Origin: Oceanisphaera psychrotolerans | Lineage (GTDB): Bacteria > Pseudomonadota > Gammaproteobacteria > Enterobacterales > Aeromonadaceae | DNA length: 64,000 nt | Direction: 5' to 3' | NCBI RefSeq assembly: GCF_001870485.1 | Contig: NZ_MDKE01000066.1 | Location: forward strand, 62,001 to 126,000 | Shown here: positions 17,641 through 28,588 of the stretch, piece by piece | Numbering within the stretch: position 1 is the first letter of the stretch | Layout of the letters: every line of letters starts with the position of its first letter | Program-made: the position numbers and the translations under genes | The notes under the pieces: model-generated | The model's database searches: none | What the model saw: the letters and a program-made list of their open reading frames with translations, nothing else | Told to the model about the DNA's origin: nothing

Positions 17641-18099
17641 TTACTCGCGATAGTCGTCGTGGCAAGCCTTGCAGCTTTTCATCAGTTTGCCTACGGCGGG
17701 CTTGGCCATGGCCGCATCGAACCCGGGTTCACCGGAGGCGGCAATCAATTCTTCCAGCGCACCGCCAAAGGCCTTGCCCTTGGCGCTGAAACCGTCCATG
17801 TCTTCCCAGGCGGCCGGCAGAATATTGCTTTCCTCGACATCCCTGGTGGCCGGAACATAGGTTTCGCCCAACAGCTTGCCGACATTACCCATGTTCAACG
17901 CACGCTGATGCAGTGCCTCGGCATCGAAGTCGATTTCGCCTTTCACCATGGCACCCATGACCTTGGCCTGAGCGCCCATCACCTGATAGATGGACTGGCG
18001 GTACTTGACCAGATCATCCGCCTTGAAGATGTCCGACTGGGCGACAGCGGCAGTGGCGAAAACGCCCCCGATGGTCAGCAGCACGACTTTTTTCAGCAT
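17641..18099 (-). CDS. Cytochrome c' (periplasmic c-type cytochrome)
   Basis: The 152-residue protein has a cleavable signal peptide (AVAQ), a four-helix-bundle body and a C-terminal haem motif CKACHDDYR. This is the layout of class II cytochromes c', in which haem is attached near the C-terminus. Family members bind NO or CO and may protect against nitrosative stress. It is convergent with the b561 gene. The ATG has AGGAG upstream (TTTCAGCATG region with GGAGCAAACC). Confidence 0.92.
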   Translation of the reverse strand: MLKKVVLLTIGGVFATAAVAQSDIFKADDLVKYRQSIYQVMGAQAKVMGAMVKGEIDFDAEALHQRALNMGNVGKLLGETYVPATRDVEESNILPAAWEDMDGFSAKGKAFGGALEELIAASGEPGFDAAMAKPAVGKLMKSCKACHDDYRE

Positions 18100-18209
18100 G
18101 GTTTGCTCCTTTATTAGTTATATTCCAGTGCTCGTAGCAACGCGTTACAACAACTCACGGTAAACCATCGGATCTGTCAAAGCCACCATCAAAAAGTGAA
18201 ATTGCGACG

Positions 18210-18719
18210 CTATTGCTGATTCACCCAAATGAGGCCATCTACATCAAAACCCAGCGCTTTGGATCTGGCCACAAAACGCGCCTTCAGCTCCGGGCTCACC
18301 ACCGTGTCACGCGCCAACAGCCACAGATAATCGTGGTTATAACCGGATACGAAAGCATATTGATAGTCGTCATCCAGCTCAAACACCACATAGGACCCAT
18401 AGAAGGGGCCGAAGAACGAGACCTTCAGATAGCCTTGCTGGTTATCGTTGACGAAATAGGCTTTCCCTACCGCCTCCTTGATCTCCCCGCTTTCGCTATC
18501 GACGCCCCGGTTGATCACCCGGATACCCCCATCCTCGCGCGGCTGATATTCGGCACTCACCCGCTCCAGTCCCCGTTCGAAGGAGTGATCCAGCCGGGCG
18601 ACTTCATACCAGGTCCCCAGATAGCGCTCGGTTTCAAAATGACGAACCGGCGTCACTCCGTCCGGCATCCCCATGCAGCCGGATAACAACAACAGCAGCA
18701 ATAACGATAATCTTCGCAT
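18210..18719 (-). CDS. Blc-type outer-membrane lipocalin
   Basis: This 169-residue protein has a lipoprotein signal with lipobox LLSGC and the lipocalin motif ERYLGTWYEVARLDHSFERG. The strand pattern includes VVFELDDDYQYAFVSGYNHDYLWLLAR. Bacterial lipocalins bind fatty acids or lysophospholipids at the outer membrane and act in membrane upkeep. The ATG at 18719 is preceded by GGAGGAG, which excludes a longer start at 18788. Confidence 0.92.
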   Translation of the reverse strand: MRRLSLLLLLLLSGCMGMPDGVTPVRHFETERYLGTWYEVARLDHSFERGLERVSAEYQPREDGGIRVINRGVDSESGEIKEAVGKAYFVNDNQQGYLKVSFFGPFYGSYVVFELDDDYQYAFVSGYNHDYLWLLARDTVVSPELKARFVARSKALGFDVDGLIWVNQQ

Positions 18720-18950
18720 CCCGTCTCCTCCAGCACCGAACAAGCCGTTACAACGGTTATTGAGCCGGTTTTCCGTCCGTGCCGTCAAGCATTGCCGCCA
18801 CTCACACCAGACAGGACAAAAAACCAGCAGAATTTACACCCGAATAAATAACCATAAAAACAACAACTTAACCTCAGCACCGTTCATTCCGCAACCACTG
18901 GCAGAATAAATGGGTGTTGATTATTTCAGGCTCAGCCTTTAGGATTTATT

Positions 18951-18970
18951 TTTATTGAACGGTCAATTAA
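18951..18970 (+). promoter_or_regulatory. Probable BetI operator
   Basis: ATTGA-ACGG-TCAAT (18954-18967) is an inverted repeat just before betI. It resembles the TTGAACGTTCAA-type sites bound by BetI in other gammaproteobacteria. BetI normally represses its own operon and is released by choline. Confidence 0.6.
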
Positions 18971-18977
18971 CAAAAAT

Positions 18978-19582
18978 ATGCCTATCGTCGGAATACAGGA
19001 AATACGCAAAAAACAGCTGATCGATGCCACTCTGGCGTCGGTGGCCGAGTATGGTCTGCACCATACCACCATCAACAGCATCAGCAAGCTGGCGGGGATG
19101 TCATCGGGCATCATCAGTCACTATTTCGGCGGTAAGCAGGGCTTGATTGAAGCCACAGTAAAACAACTAATGGAAGAATTGAAACAGGCGCTACTGGACA
19201 AAACCGGTGGTGTCAGCCTGGCCTCGTACACGCCGCAGCAGCGACTGATGTTGATAGTCGAAGCCAACTTCACCGACTTTCAACGCTCACAGTCCACTAC
19301 CAAGTCTTGGTTGAGTTTCTGGGCCCAGGCCATGCACGACCCGGCCCTGGCCCGGCTGCAGAATATCAACAGCCGCCGCCTGTACAGCAACCTGCGCTAT
19401 TCCTTCCGCCAGCTACTGGATGATGCCATGGCGACCAACGCCGCGTTACAGACCGCAGCCATGATCGACGGCTTCTGGCTGCGCAGTGCCCTGGCGCCCG
19501 ATCCATCCGCCGACTTTGCCCGGGCCGAAGCCTTGTGCAAATCCTTTATCGAACATCTGATACACCAGCACGGAGTACAAGC

Positions 19583-19592
<10 letters not shown>
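18978..19592 (+). CDS. betI: Choline-responsive TetR repressor BetI
   Basis: The 204-residue protein has a TetR helix-turn-helix (residues about 12-55: [24 protein letters not shown], then [15 protein letters not shown]) and the BetI effector domain with [13 protein letters not shown]. It represses betIBA until choline binds. Its end overlaps the betB start by ten bases, which implies translational coupling. An inverted repeat lies immediately upstream. Confidence 0.93.
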
Positions 19593-21046
<1,454 letters not shown>

Positions 21047-21175
21047 GGCATATCGGCAGGGAGCCGGTTATCGGCAAAAGGGACAATGCCGCCGGCTCCG
21101 AGCCAGGCGGCATGAAAGCCAGGGGCGGCGCATCCTCCGGGGTGATGGGCACCGAACAGAATTCGAGGTAACACC

Positions 21176-22858
21176 ATGAACAAACAATTCGACTACATCA
21201 TCGTGGGCGCCGGCTCTGCCGGTTGCGTGCTGGCCAACCGTCTCACCGAAGACGGCACCAGCAGCGTACTGCTGCTGGAAACCGGCGGCAGTGACAAGAG
21301 CATCTTCATCCAGATGCCGACCGCCCTGTCTATCCCCATGAACACCGAGAAATACGCCTGGCAGTTTCATACCGAGCCCGAGCCCTTTCTCGACAACCGG
21401 GTCATGCACTGTCCCCGCGGCAAGGTACTGGGAGGCTCCTCCTCCATCAACGGCATGGTCTATGTCCGTGGTCACGCCCGGGACTTCGACGAATGGCAGA
21501 GCAAGGGCGCCGAGGGCTGGGACTATGCCCACTGTCTGCCCTACTTCAAGAAAGCCGAAAGCTGGGCCTTTGGTGGCGACGACTACCGGGGTGACCAGGG
21601 CCCGCTCGGGGTCAACAACGGCAATAACATGAAAAACCCCCTGTATCAGGCCTTCGTCGATGCGGGACAGGAAGCCGGCTATTTCCATACCCCCGACTAC
21701 AACGGTCGCCAGCAGGAAGGCTTCGGCCCCATGCACATGACGGTGAAAAACGGTCGACGCTGGTCCACCGCCAACGCCTACCTGCGTCCGGCCATGGACC
21801 GCCCCAACCTGACCGTGGTCACCCATGCTCTGGTGCACAAGGTGCTGCTGGAAGGCAAACAGGCGGTGGGCGTGCGTTACGAGCGGCAGGGTCAGGTGCA
21901 GGAGGTTCGGGCCGGAAAGGAAGTGATCCTCAGTGCCGGCTCCATCGGCTCGCCGCACCTGCTGCAGCTGTCGGGTATCGGCGCCAGAGACACGCTGGAG
22001 GCAGCCGGTATCGAGCTCAAACACGAACTGCCCGGCGTGGGCGAAAACCTGCAGGATCATCTGGAGTTCTACTTCCAGTTCCGCTGCAAGCAGCCCATCT
22101 CTCTCAACGGTCAGCTGGGGCTGTGGAGCAAATTCAAGATAGGCACCCGCTGGTTGCTGAAGAAAGACGGCCTGGGCGCCACCAACCACTTCGAGTCCTG
22201 CGGCTTCATTCGCTCCAAGGCCGGCGTGGAGTGGCCGGATCTGCAGTACCACTTTTTGCCGGCGGCGATGCGCTACGACGGCAAGGAAGCCTTTTCCGGC
22301 CACGGTTTTCAGCTGCATATCGGCCATAACAAGCCGAAAAGCCGGGGCTCGGTGAAGGTGGACAGTGCCGACCCCAGGGTGGCACCGAAGATTCGCTTCA
22401 ACTACCTGGAGCACGAAGACGATCGGGAAGGCTTCCGCGCCTGTGTGCGCCTGACCCGGGAGATCATCAACCAGCCGGCGATGGACCCCTACCGGGCAGA
22501 AGAAATTCAGCCGGGCGAAAAAGTCGAATCAGACGACGAAATCGATGCCTTCGTACGCCAGGCGGTGGAAAGCGCCTATCATCCCTCCTGCACCTGCCCC
22601 ATGGGCACGGACGAGTGGGCGGTAGTGAGCCCGGATACCCGGGTGCGGGGCCTGACCGGGCTGCGGGTGGTGGATTCATCCATTTTCCCCACCATCCCCA
22701 ACGGCAACCTGAACGCCCCCACCATCATGGTGGCGGAACGGGCCGCGGATCTGATCCGGGGCAAGACACCGCTGACGCCTTCGGTGGCAGAAGTGGGCAT
22801 GGATGAACAATGGCAGCAACGCCAGCGGGCGAAATCTCCCCTGCGCGGCGTGAGCTGA
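21176..22858 (+). CDS. betA: Choline dehydrogenase BetA
   Basis: The 560-residue GMC-family flavoprotein has the FAD motif [13 protein letters not shown] at residues about 8-20, the GMC signature [18 protein letters not shown] and the C-terminal active-site region SCTCPMG. It oxidises choline to betaine aldehyde at the inner membrane. It lies 129 bases after betB, and GAGG precedes the ATG. Together with betB it makes the osmoprotectant glycine betaine. Confidence 0.95.
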   Translation: MNKQFDYIIVGAGSAGCVLANRLTEDGTSSVLLLETGGSDKSIFIQMPTALSIPMNTEKYAWQFHTEPEPFLDNRVMHCPRGKVLGGSSSINGMVYVRGHARDFDEWQSKGAEGWDYAHCLPYFKKAESWAFGGDDYRGDQGPLGVNNGNNMKNPLYQAFVDAGQEAGYFHTPDYNGRQQEGFGPMHMTVKNGRRWSTANAYLRPAMDRPNLTVVTHALVHKVLLEGKQAVGVRYERQGQVQEVRAGKEVILSAGSIGSPHLLQLSGIGARDTLEAAGIELKHELPGVGENLQDHLEFYFQFRCKQPISLNGQLGLWSKFKIGTRWLLKKDGLGATNHFESCGFIRSKAGVEWPDLQYHFLPAAMRYDGKEAFSGHGFQLHIGHNKPKSRGSVKVDSADPRVAPKIRFNYLEHEDDREGFRACVRLTREIINQPAMDPYRAEEIQPGEKVESDDEIDAFVRQAVESAYHPSCTCPMGTDEWAVVSPDTRVRGLTGLRVVDSSIFPTIPNGNLNAPTIMVAERAADLIRGKTPLTPSVAEVGMDEQWQQRQRAKSPLRGVS

Positions 22859-23230
22859 GGAATAACGAATCAGTATAGAGCGTCCCTTCAGTTTTTAACT
22901 ATCGCAATCGGTGGCGGCTGCCGCCACCGACCGGGCGATACTTAAGACCTGACTTGCGCAACATGCTAGTGGTCTGGCCCGACGCCGGGTACTGAAAGAC
23001 ACAAGATGCCGACTCGCCATGGTGCAGGCACTAACACACCGCCCCATGGCCGTTCGACGGCGCCATCTCACCGCCATTCATGGCGGAAGGTCGAAAATGC
23101 AGGCGCATTTTTTGACCCTGGCGCCAACGAGCGGTATGGCCACGTCCTTTCATTGCCCCGGTTGCCGGAGCAGCCTTTATCATGCGCGAGTGGAAGCTCC
23201 TTGTGTTTACCAACAACAGGAGAAGTAACA
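22859..23230. other. Intergenic region downstream of betA with a strong hairpin
   Basis: TCGGTGGCGG (22908-22917) and CCGCCACCGA (22921-22930) form a ten-pair stem with a three-base loop. It has no U-tract, so it is a pause or RNA-stabilising hairpin rather than a clear terminator. The rest of the roughly 370 bases holds no convincing gene; a small frame at 23019-23228 ends in a Cys-rich stretch but has no ribosome site. Confidence 0.45.
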
Positions 23231-23272
23231 GTGTCTTTGATTAATATGGAAATGAACGGAGGGGTACAATAA
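23231..23272 (+). CDS. Possible 13-codon leader peptide coupled to the BCCT-like transporter
   Basis: A GTG preceded by AGGAG (with spacing of about eight bases) opens a 13-codon frame, VSLINMEMNGGVQ. It ends at TAA and overlaps the transporter ATG by one base (TAATG). The transporter's own AACGGAGGGG site lies inside this mini-gene. The arrangement would allow translational coupling. The frame is too short to score for coding character, so it may be chance. Confidence 0.3.
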   Translation: MSLINMEMNGGVQ

Positions 23273-24486
23273 TGACCGCTCTCTTATCTGCAGGGATCTT
23301 GTTTACCTTCGCGGCCATCGCGCTCATCCTCTACAAATGGGGCAATATCCGCTGTATCGGGGTGACCCCGGTACGCACCTTCACCTTTATCGCCATTCTC
23401 TTTACCTCGGGGCTGGATGTGGGACTGATCATGTTCCCGCTCACCGAGTTCGCCGGCTATGCAGATCTGGCCGCCAGTCCGGAATACGGCTTCAGCAATC
23501 CGCTGGCCATCGAATTTGGCTTCTGGGGCTTCCTGATCTGGGGCTTCTACTTTCTCACCTGCTTCTACTTCTGTGTGATCGAACCCAGAGTCGGTTTCTT
23601 CGAATTGCCGCTGGTCAAGCTTATCAACAACATGGTGATCATCGGCACCTGTGCCTTTACCGCCTTCCTGCTGCTGAGCAACCTGCCCTGGTACATTCCG
23701 GGCATCGGCGACGGTGAAACCGTGGTCGGCAGTTTTTACCTGATAGTGCTGCTGGTGATTGCCGCCTCTATCTATTCCAGCACCAGCCTGCGCTACGTGA
23801 AAATACTGAGTCTGGGCACCAGCTGGCTGTTTATCGGCCTGATTGCCGCCATGTGGGGCAGCGCCTTCCTCGGTACCGGCGATATCGGGGAGTTCGCCGG
23901 CAACTTCGCCCTGCTGGGCGACTATTTCGGTAACATTCACCGCTTCGTGCTGCCGATCAACGACTACCACGAGTTTTATCTGTTCTGGTGGTTTTCCTGG
24001 AGCATCATGATCGGCCAGTTTACCGCCCGCTTCGTGGGGGGTCTGCGCACCTGGCAGCTGCTGGCCGCCATGCTGGTCTTTCCGTCCTTCGCCATCGCCA
24101 TCTGGTTCAGCGTGCTCTATTACTTCCACCTCAACGAGCTGAGCACCGCCGGTTTCTTCAACTGGGCCATGGTCATCGTGGGTATCACCATGGTCATCAA
24201 CTCGCTCGACTCTCTGGTGCGGCTCTATACCGACAACCTCAATCTGTCGGTCTCCCGTCTGGGCAAGACACGCTATTTTGCCGGTAACCTGGCGGCGCTG
24301 TGTGGCCTGACCCTGCTGTTCAAGCTCGACTTCCTGGAAATCCAGTGGGTCGGCGCCCTGGTGATCGGCCTGTTCTTCGCCTGTGCCGGTTACATCCTGC
24401 GGTACAAACGCGCCGAGGTGTTGTCGATAGAAGGCTCACCCAAAGCCAACCGTGTCGATTACCGCAAACTCGAGTGGGTCAGCTGA
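23272..24486 (+). CDS. Short BCCT-like transporter of the bet cluster
   Basis: This 404-residue protein has about eleven membrane helices. The segments FWWFSWSIMIGQFTARF and SFAIAIWFSVLYYF resemble the Trp-rich core of betaine/choline/carnitine transporters, and GLDVGLIMFPLTEF corresponds to the substrate/Na+ region near the start of that core. It is about 100 or more residues shorter than typical BetT or BetP and has no long C-terminal tail. Position next to betIBA suggests choline or betaine import. Assignment to BCCT is by motif resemblance, so moderate confidence applies. Confidence 0.68.
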   Translation: MTALLSAGILFTFAAIALILYKWGNIRCIGVTPVRTFTFIAILFTSGLDVGLIMFPLTEFAGYADLAASPEYGFSNPLAIEFGFWGFLIWGFYFLTCFYFCVIEPRVGFFELPLVKLINNMVIIGTCAFTAFLLLSNLPWYIPGIGDGETVVGSFYLIVLLVIAASIYSSTSLRYVKILSLGTSWLFIGLIAAMWGSAFLGTGDIGEFAGNFALLGDYFGNIHRFVLPINDYHEFYLFWWFSWSIMIGQFTARFVGGLRTWQLLAAMLVFPSFAIAIWFSVLYYFHLNELSTAGFFNWAMVIVGITMVINSLDSLVRLYTDNLNLSVSRLGKTRYFAGNLAALCGLTLLFKLDFLEIQWVGALVIGLFFACAGYILRYKRAEVLSIEGSPKANRVDYRKLEWVS

Positions 24487-24525
24487 TAACGGCCCCCTGT
24501 CCATGAGGCAGAACATCATCACACA

Positions 24526-24555
24526 ACAACACGGCACCCTCGGGTGCCGTGTTGT
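24526..24555. terminator. Hairpin between convergent transporter and DUF1415 genes
   Basis: ACAACACGGCACCC (24526-24539) and GGGTGCCGTGTTGT (24542-24555) are perfectly complementary over 14 pairs. The U-tract is weak on both sides. Its location between convergent stops supports a terminator role. Confidence 0.65.
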
Positions 24556-24572
24556 CATTCAGAGCCCAGCCG

Positions 24573-25130
24573 TCAGGGCTTGATGCATTGTGCCAGCAGC
24601 CGGGCAAAGAAATCGCTGCCCTTGCGGCGGGCAAAGTGGATATTGCGCTCGGGAATGGACTCGGGGTCGTCATAATCCGCCAGGGCTCTTTCCATGCTGG
24701 CTTCGCGAATGATGTGCAGCGTGGGATAGGGAGAGCGGTTGGTGTAGTTGGCGGCGTCATCCTGAGGCTCGCCGTCGAAGCAATAGTCGGGATGAAAGCT
24801 GGCCAGCTGGTATTTGCCCTCGAAGCCCTGCTCGAACAGCCGCTCGTTGGCCAGGTCGACCAGGTCCAGATAGGCATAGAAACCTTCGAAACCACGGGGA
24901 AGGATCATCAGGGTGGTTTCCACCTCCGGCTGCTCATCCAGCAGACGACACTCGGCCAGCAGCGCCTGCAGTACCGCCGCCGGCTTGTGCGCCTCGAGCG
25001 CCACATAGCGAATGCTGGCACGCTCCACTTCCCGCCGGGCGAAGGGGCAGAGGTTGTATTTCATGATCACCTGCTTCACCCAGTTTGCGGTGTGCTCTAT
25101 GTACTGCGCTTGTTCTGACTGTTCTGACAT
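24573..25130 (-). CDS. DUF1415-family protein
   Basis: This 185-residue soluble protein has the DUF1415 hallmarks KYNLCPFA near the N-terminus, FHPDYCFDG and NRSPYPTLHIIRE. The conserved Cys and His residues hint at metal or redox chemistry, but no function is established. It stands 89 bases downstream of the DUF3465 gene on the same strand. Confidence 0.88.
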   Translation of the reverse strand: MSEQSEQAQYIEHTANWVKQVIMKYNLCPFARREVERASIRYVALEAHKPAAVLQALLAECRLLDEQPEVETTLMILPRGFEGFYAYLDLVDLANERLFEQGFEGKYQLASFHPDYCFDGEPQDDAANYTNRSPYPTLHIIREASMERALADYDDPESIPERNIHFARRKGSDFFARLLAQCIKP

Positions 25131-25219
25131 GACTCATTTCTCTTCTGTTTCTACTCACCGCCGGAAGGCTCATCCGCCTGACCGCGGCCATGGTAAGCCA
25201 TCTTCGGGGCCGGGAGATA

Positions 25220-25651
25220 TTACTGATAAAGCCGGCCATTGTGTTTCAGCCAGCCGCCCGGGTGACGCCCCCTGGGATCGTGATGGGTCCAGTGCACCAC
25301 GCCACCCTTGTCGTTCCATTCATACTCGCCGTAAAACGCCACCGTATCGCCCACTTTCAGGCCATCGATGCGCGGCGCCAGATCGATGTTATGGGCAATC
25401 AGCAGGGTCTGGCCGCTCGGCAATGCCAGCAGAAAACGCTGATGGCGAGAGCCCTTGTTGTCATCCGCCAGCAGGCGGCTCACCCGGCCACGGCCCTCCA
25501 CCTGCACGTCGCTCTGCCGGTTTTGATAGGCCAGCGCGAGCGGGTCTGCGGCAGCCTGCTCGGTCGACAGCAAAGAAAAAAACGATGGATTCTGGGTCAG
25601 GGTGCCGGCAAGGCCGAGGCCGACCAGCAGGGCAATAAGCAGTTTTTTCAT
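25220..25651 (-). CDS. DUF3465-family exported protein
   Basis: The 143-residue product begins with an N-terminal signal or anchor and ends in a domain with HQRFLLALPSGQTLLIAHNIDLAPR and VHWTHHDPRGRHPGGWL, the DUF3465 signature. The domain has an OB-like strand pattern. Function is unknown. It is on the same strand as, and 45 bases after, the DUF3047 gene. Confidence 0.85.
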   Translation of the reverse strand: MKKLLIALLVGLGLAGTLTQNPSFFSLLSTEQAAADPLALAYQNRQSDVQVEGRGRVSRLLADDNKGSRHQRFLLALPSGQTLLIAHNIDLAPRIDGLKVGDTVAFYGEYEWNDKGGVVHWTHHDPRGRHPGGWLKHNGRLYQ

Positions 25652-25696
25652 CGGTGTTTCAACCTCGTCACTTTCAATCTCGTCACAGGGGTCATG

Positions 25697-26335
25697 TTAT
25701 TCGCGGGTAAAGACCAGATCCGCATAATAACCGACCGCGCGGCTGTTGCTGTTATCCGCGTCGGTCATGATGGCCACGGCGTCGATATAACGGAAATCCT
25801 TGCCGAACAGCCGCCGCAAATCCGCCTTCAGGTTGCGTTTTTCCGTTACCCAGCCACCGTCGCCCTGCCCGTTGCGCAGCGCCAGCATCATCGCCTTGTC
25901 GCCGGTAAACGGGTTGTCCCAGCTGCGATCGGTCGCTATCTGCTGCGACCACACATAGCTGACCGCCCGGGTACTGAGAAAGGTCCAGCCGTCACGCACC
26001 ACTATGTAGACCCGCACCGCGAAATCATCGCCCGCCTTGGCCTGCTCGTCCTCTACCGTCGGAAACTGCTCCACCCGCCACCTCCAGCTCAGCCAGGGGG
26101 TGCGGTTCAGATCTATCTTCTGCTCATAGAACAGACCGGAGGCCGCCCCCTTGCTGGCGGCCTTCAGCACCTGCCGCTGCAGTTGCGGGTCGAACACCAG
26201 CCGGTAATCGGTATGGCCGGCAAAGCTTTTTTGCTCCCAGCCGAGTATGTCGGCCGGAGTAAAGGTGAGCGCCCGGACCGGCCCGGCGGACAGCCAGGCC
26301 CCCAGTAATACCATGATAAGCAGACGAGGTGACAT
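25697..26335 (-). CDS. DUF3047-family exported protein
   Basis: This 212-residue protein has a signal peptide (SAGPVRA) and the DUF3047 pattern: GWEQKSFAGHTDYRLV, LSWRWRVEQFP, AVRVYIVV and a C-terminal ADNSNSRAVGYYADLVF. The fold is probably a carbohydrate-binding-like beta sandwich in the periplasm. GGGAG lies before the ATG. No enzyme activity can be assigned. Confidence 0.85.
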   Translation of the reverse strand: MSPRLLIMVLLGAWLSAGPVRALTFTPADILGWEQKSFAGHTDYRLVFDPQLQRQVLKAASKGAASGLFYEQKIDLNRTPWLSWRWRVEQFPTVEDEQAKAGDDFAVRVYIVVRDGWTFLSTRAVSYVWSQQIATDRSWDNPFTGDKAMMLALRNGQGDGGWVTEKRNLKADLRRLFGKDFRYIDAVAIMTDADNSNSRAVGYYADLVFTRE

Positions 26336-26381
26336 TATGGCTCCCGGTAGTGGTGTATTCAGCCAGTATAGATGCAGCGGG

Positions 26382-26666
26382 CTAACCCCAGCGCCCCCAC
26401 CACAGGGCGACCGGCAGGGTCAGGTTTGCCAGCACCGTGAGCCAGAACACCAGCCGGAACGACGGCTTGCGCGACTTGTGCCGCAGCCAGTGCCTGGCCA
26501 ACCAGGCGCCGGGCCAGCCGCCGAGCAGGGCCAGCAGATGCAGGTTGCGCTCGCGTACCCGCCAGTGGCCGTGAATGGCGGCCCGCTTGTCCCACCAGTA
26601 CACGCCAAAGGTGATCAGGCTGAGCACCAGGTACCACAGCGCCAGCCCCATATAGACCCGGATCAT
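26382..26666 (-). CDS. DUF1294-family small membrane protein
   Basis: The 94-residue protein has three membrane helices and the DUF1294 pattern WWDKRAA...RVRERNLHLLALLGGWPGAWLARH. The start ATG overlaps the stop of the ABC exporter gene by four bases (ATGA), so the two are cotranslated. Function is unknown. The tight overlap suggests a link with the exporter. Confidence 0.85.
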   Translation of the reverse strand: MIRVYMGLALWYLVLSLITFGVYWWDKRAAIHGHWRVRERNLHLLALLGGWPGAWLARHWLRHKSRKPSFRLVFWLTVLANLTLPVALWWGRWG

Positions 26667-28462
26667 GCCTCTTGTTCCTGCACCCGTTGCTGCTGTTGCA
26701 GCCGCCACAGCTGGGCATAACGCCCCTCTTTTGCCAATAGCTGCTCGTGGCTGCCCTGCTCGACGATACGGCCCTGATCCATCACCAGAATATGGTCCGC
26801 ATCCACTATGGTCGACAACCGGTGGGCGATGACCAGGCTGGTCTGGCCACGGGACACCTCGCGAATGGTCTGCAGTATGTGCCGCTCCGCGCGGCTGTCG
26901 AGGGAGGAAGTCGCCTCGTCGAACACCAGAATGGGCGGTCGCTTGAGAATGGTACGGGCGATGGCCACCCGCTGCTTTTCGCCACCGCTGAGCTTGAGGC
27001 CACGCTCGCCCACCAGGGTATTGTGCCCGTCCGGCAGTTGGGCGATGAAGTCATCCAGGTGCGCCAGCCGGATGGCCTCCTGCACTTCCTCTTCGCTGGC
27101 CTCGATACGCCCGTAGCGGATGTTGTCGTGGATGGAAGCGTTAAACAGCACCGTGTCTTGCGGCACTATGCCGATGGCCCGGCGCAACGAGTCCTGAGTG
27201 ACGGTGCGAATATCCTGGCCGTCGATCAGTACCGCGCCCTCACCCACCTCGTAAAAGCGGAACAGCAGCTTGACCAGGGTCGACTTGCCCGAACCGCTGG
27301 CGCCCACCACCGCCACCTTTTGCCGGGGCCGCACCTGAAAGCTGACTCCTTCCAGAATGTGCCTGTCCGGACCGTAGCCGAAGCTCACCTCGCGAAACTC
27401 GATCTCGCCCCGGCTGATGACCAACGCCTGGGCATCGGGGGCATCGCTGATGGCCGGCGTCCGGCGCAGCAGATCGAACATCCGCTCCACATTGGCCATG
27501 GAGCCCTTCATTTCCCGATAGACGAAACCGAGAAAGTTGAGCGGCATGAACAGCTGCATCATGAAGGCGTTGATCAGCACGAAGTCACCCAGGGTCATGG
27601 TGCCGGCCACCACGTTGCGTCCGGCCAGTACCATCATTACCGTCATCGCCAGGGCGATGATCAGCGCCTGGCCGCCGTTGAGCGCAAACAGCGTCAACCG
27701 GTTCTTGCGCCGCGCCTGCTCCCATTGGGCCAGATCCTGGTCGTAGCGCTCGGCTTCAAAACCTTCGTTGGTGAAGTATTTCACCGTCTCGAAGTTGAGC
27801 AGGCTGTCCACCGCCCGGGAGTTGCTCTGGGAGTCCGCCTGATTGGCGGCCCGCACGTAGCCGGTGCGCCAGTCGGTGGCCACCACCGACCAGGCCACAT
27901 ACAACACCACCGCCGTCAGGGTGATGAGCGCAAACCACACCGAATAGTTGACCAGCAACACCCCCACCACCAGGGCAATCTCGAACAGGGTCGGCACTAT
28001 GTTGAACACCATGAAACGCAGCAAAAAGCTGACCCCCGACACGCCCCGCTCGATGTCCCGCGACAAGCCGCCGGTGCTGCGATTGAGATGAAAGCCCAAC
28101 TCCAGCCGGTGCAGATGGTTGAACACCGCCAGCCCGATGCGGCGCATGGCCCGCTCTGTGACCCGGCCAAACAGGGTGTCGCGGATCTCGCCGAACAGAA
28201 CGTTGGCAAAACGCACCGTGCCATAGGCCAGCAGCAGCCCCAGCGGCAGAGTCAGCACCGGGTTGCTGCCGGTGTCCATGGCATCGACGATATGCTTGAG
28301 TACGAAGGGCAGGCCCACACTGGCGAGCTTGGCCGCCACCAGACAGCACAGGGCCAGAAACACCCGGCCACGATATTCGAGCAGATAGGGCAGCAGGGTG
28401 CGCAGCGTCTGCCAGTTGAAGGAGGCGTCTTCCACCTCGGGATGATAGGAACCGTGTCGCAT
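26663..28462 (-). CDS. Atm1/ABCB7-type ABC exporter
   Basis: This 599-residue half-transporter has six membrane helices, then a nucleotide-binding domain with Walker A GASGSGKST, signature LSGGEKQRVA and Walker B/Glu FDEATSSLD. The membrane part has the Atm1 markers TGGLSRDIERG and NFETVKYFTNE, which bind glutathione-type substrates. Bacterial Atm1 proteins export glutathione-metal or related thiol conjugates and aid metal tolerance. It is divergent from zntB, a second metal-related gene. Confidence 0.88.
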   Translation of the reverse strand: MRHGSYHPEVEDASFNWQTLRTLLPYLLEYRGRVFLALCCLVAAKLASVGLPFVLKHIVDAMDTGSNPVLTLPLGLLLAYGTVRFANVLFGEIRDTLFGRVTERAMRRIGLAVFNHLHRLELGFHLNRSTGGLSRDIERGVSGVSFLLRFMVFNIVPTLFEIALVVGVLLVNYSVWFALITLTAVVLYVAWSVVATDWRTGYVRAANQADSQSNSRAVDSLLNFETVKYFTNEGFEAERYDQDLAQWEQARRKNRLTLFALNGGQALIIALAMTVMMVLAGRNVVAGTMTLGDFVLINAFMMQLFMPLNFLGFVYREMKGSMANVERMFDLLRRTPAISDAPDAQALVISRGEIEFREVSFGYGPDRHILEGVSFQVRPRQKVAVVGASGSGKSTLVKLLFRFYEVGEGAVLIDGQDIRTVTQDSLRRAIGIVPQDTVLFNASIHDNIRYGRIEASEEEVQEAIRLAHLDDFIAQLPDGHNTLVGERGLKLSGGEKQRVAIARTILKRPPILVFDEATSSLDSRAERHILQTIREVSRGQTSLVIAHRLSTIVDADHILVMDQGRIVEQGSHEQLLAKEGRYAQLWRLQQQQRVQEQEA

Positions 28463-28502
28463 GAACCAGCCTGTTAGAACGGAACGAGAATAAACTCATC
28501 AT

Positions 28503-28519
28503 ACTCCGTCCGGCGGAGT
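28503..28519. promoter_or_regulatory. Inverted repeat in the exporter/zntB divergent region
   Basis: ACTCCG (28503-28508) and CGGAGT (28514-28519) are exact complements around TCCGG. They lie in the 126-base gap between two divergent metal-transport genes. It may be an operator or a chance hairpin. Confidence 0.3.
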
Positions 28520-28588
28520 GTGGCCGAATGCTTCAGTTGAAACCGCTTTGGTGTAAGCTGGGTCAGAGTCATCATCGGGAGAAAAACC

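Noticed and set aside
22908-22930. Rho-independent terminator after betA
   Set aside because: The stem is strong but it is followed by CCGGGCG, not a U-tract.
23019-23228. Small zinc-finger-like gene (FHCPGCRSS) before the BCCT-like transporter
   Set aside because: There is no ribosome site and only one pair of cysteines is close together; the frame overlaps other open frames.
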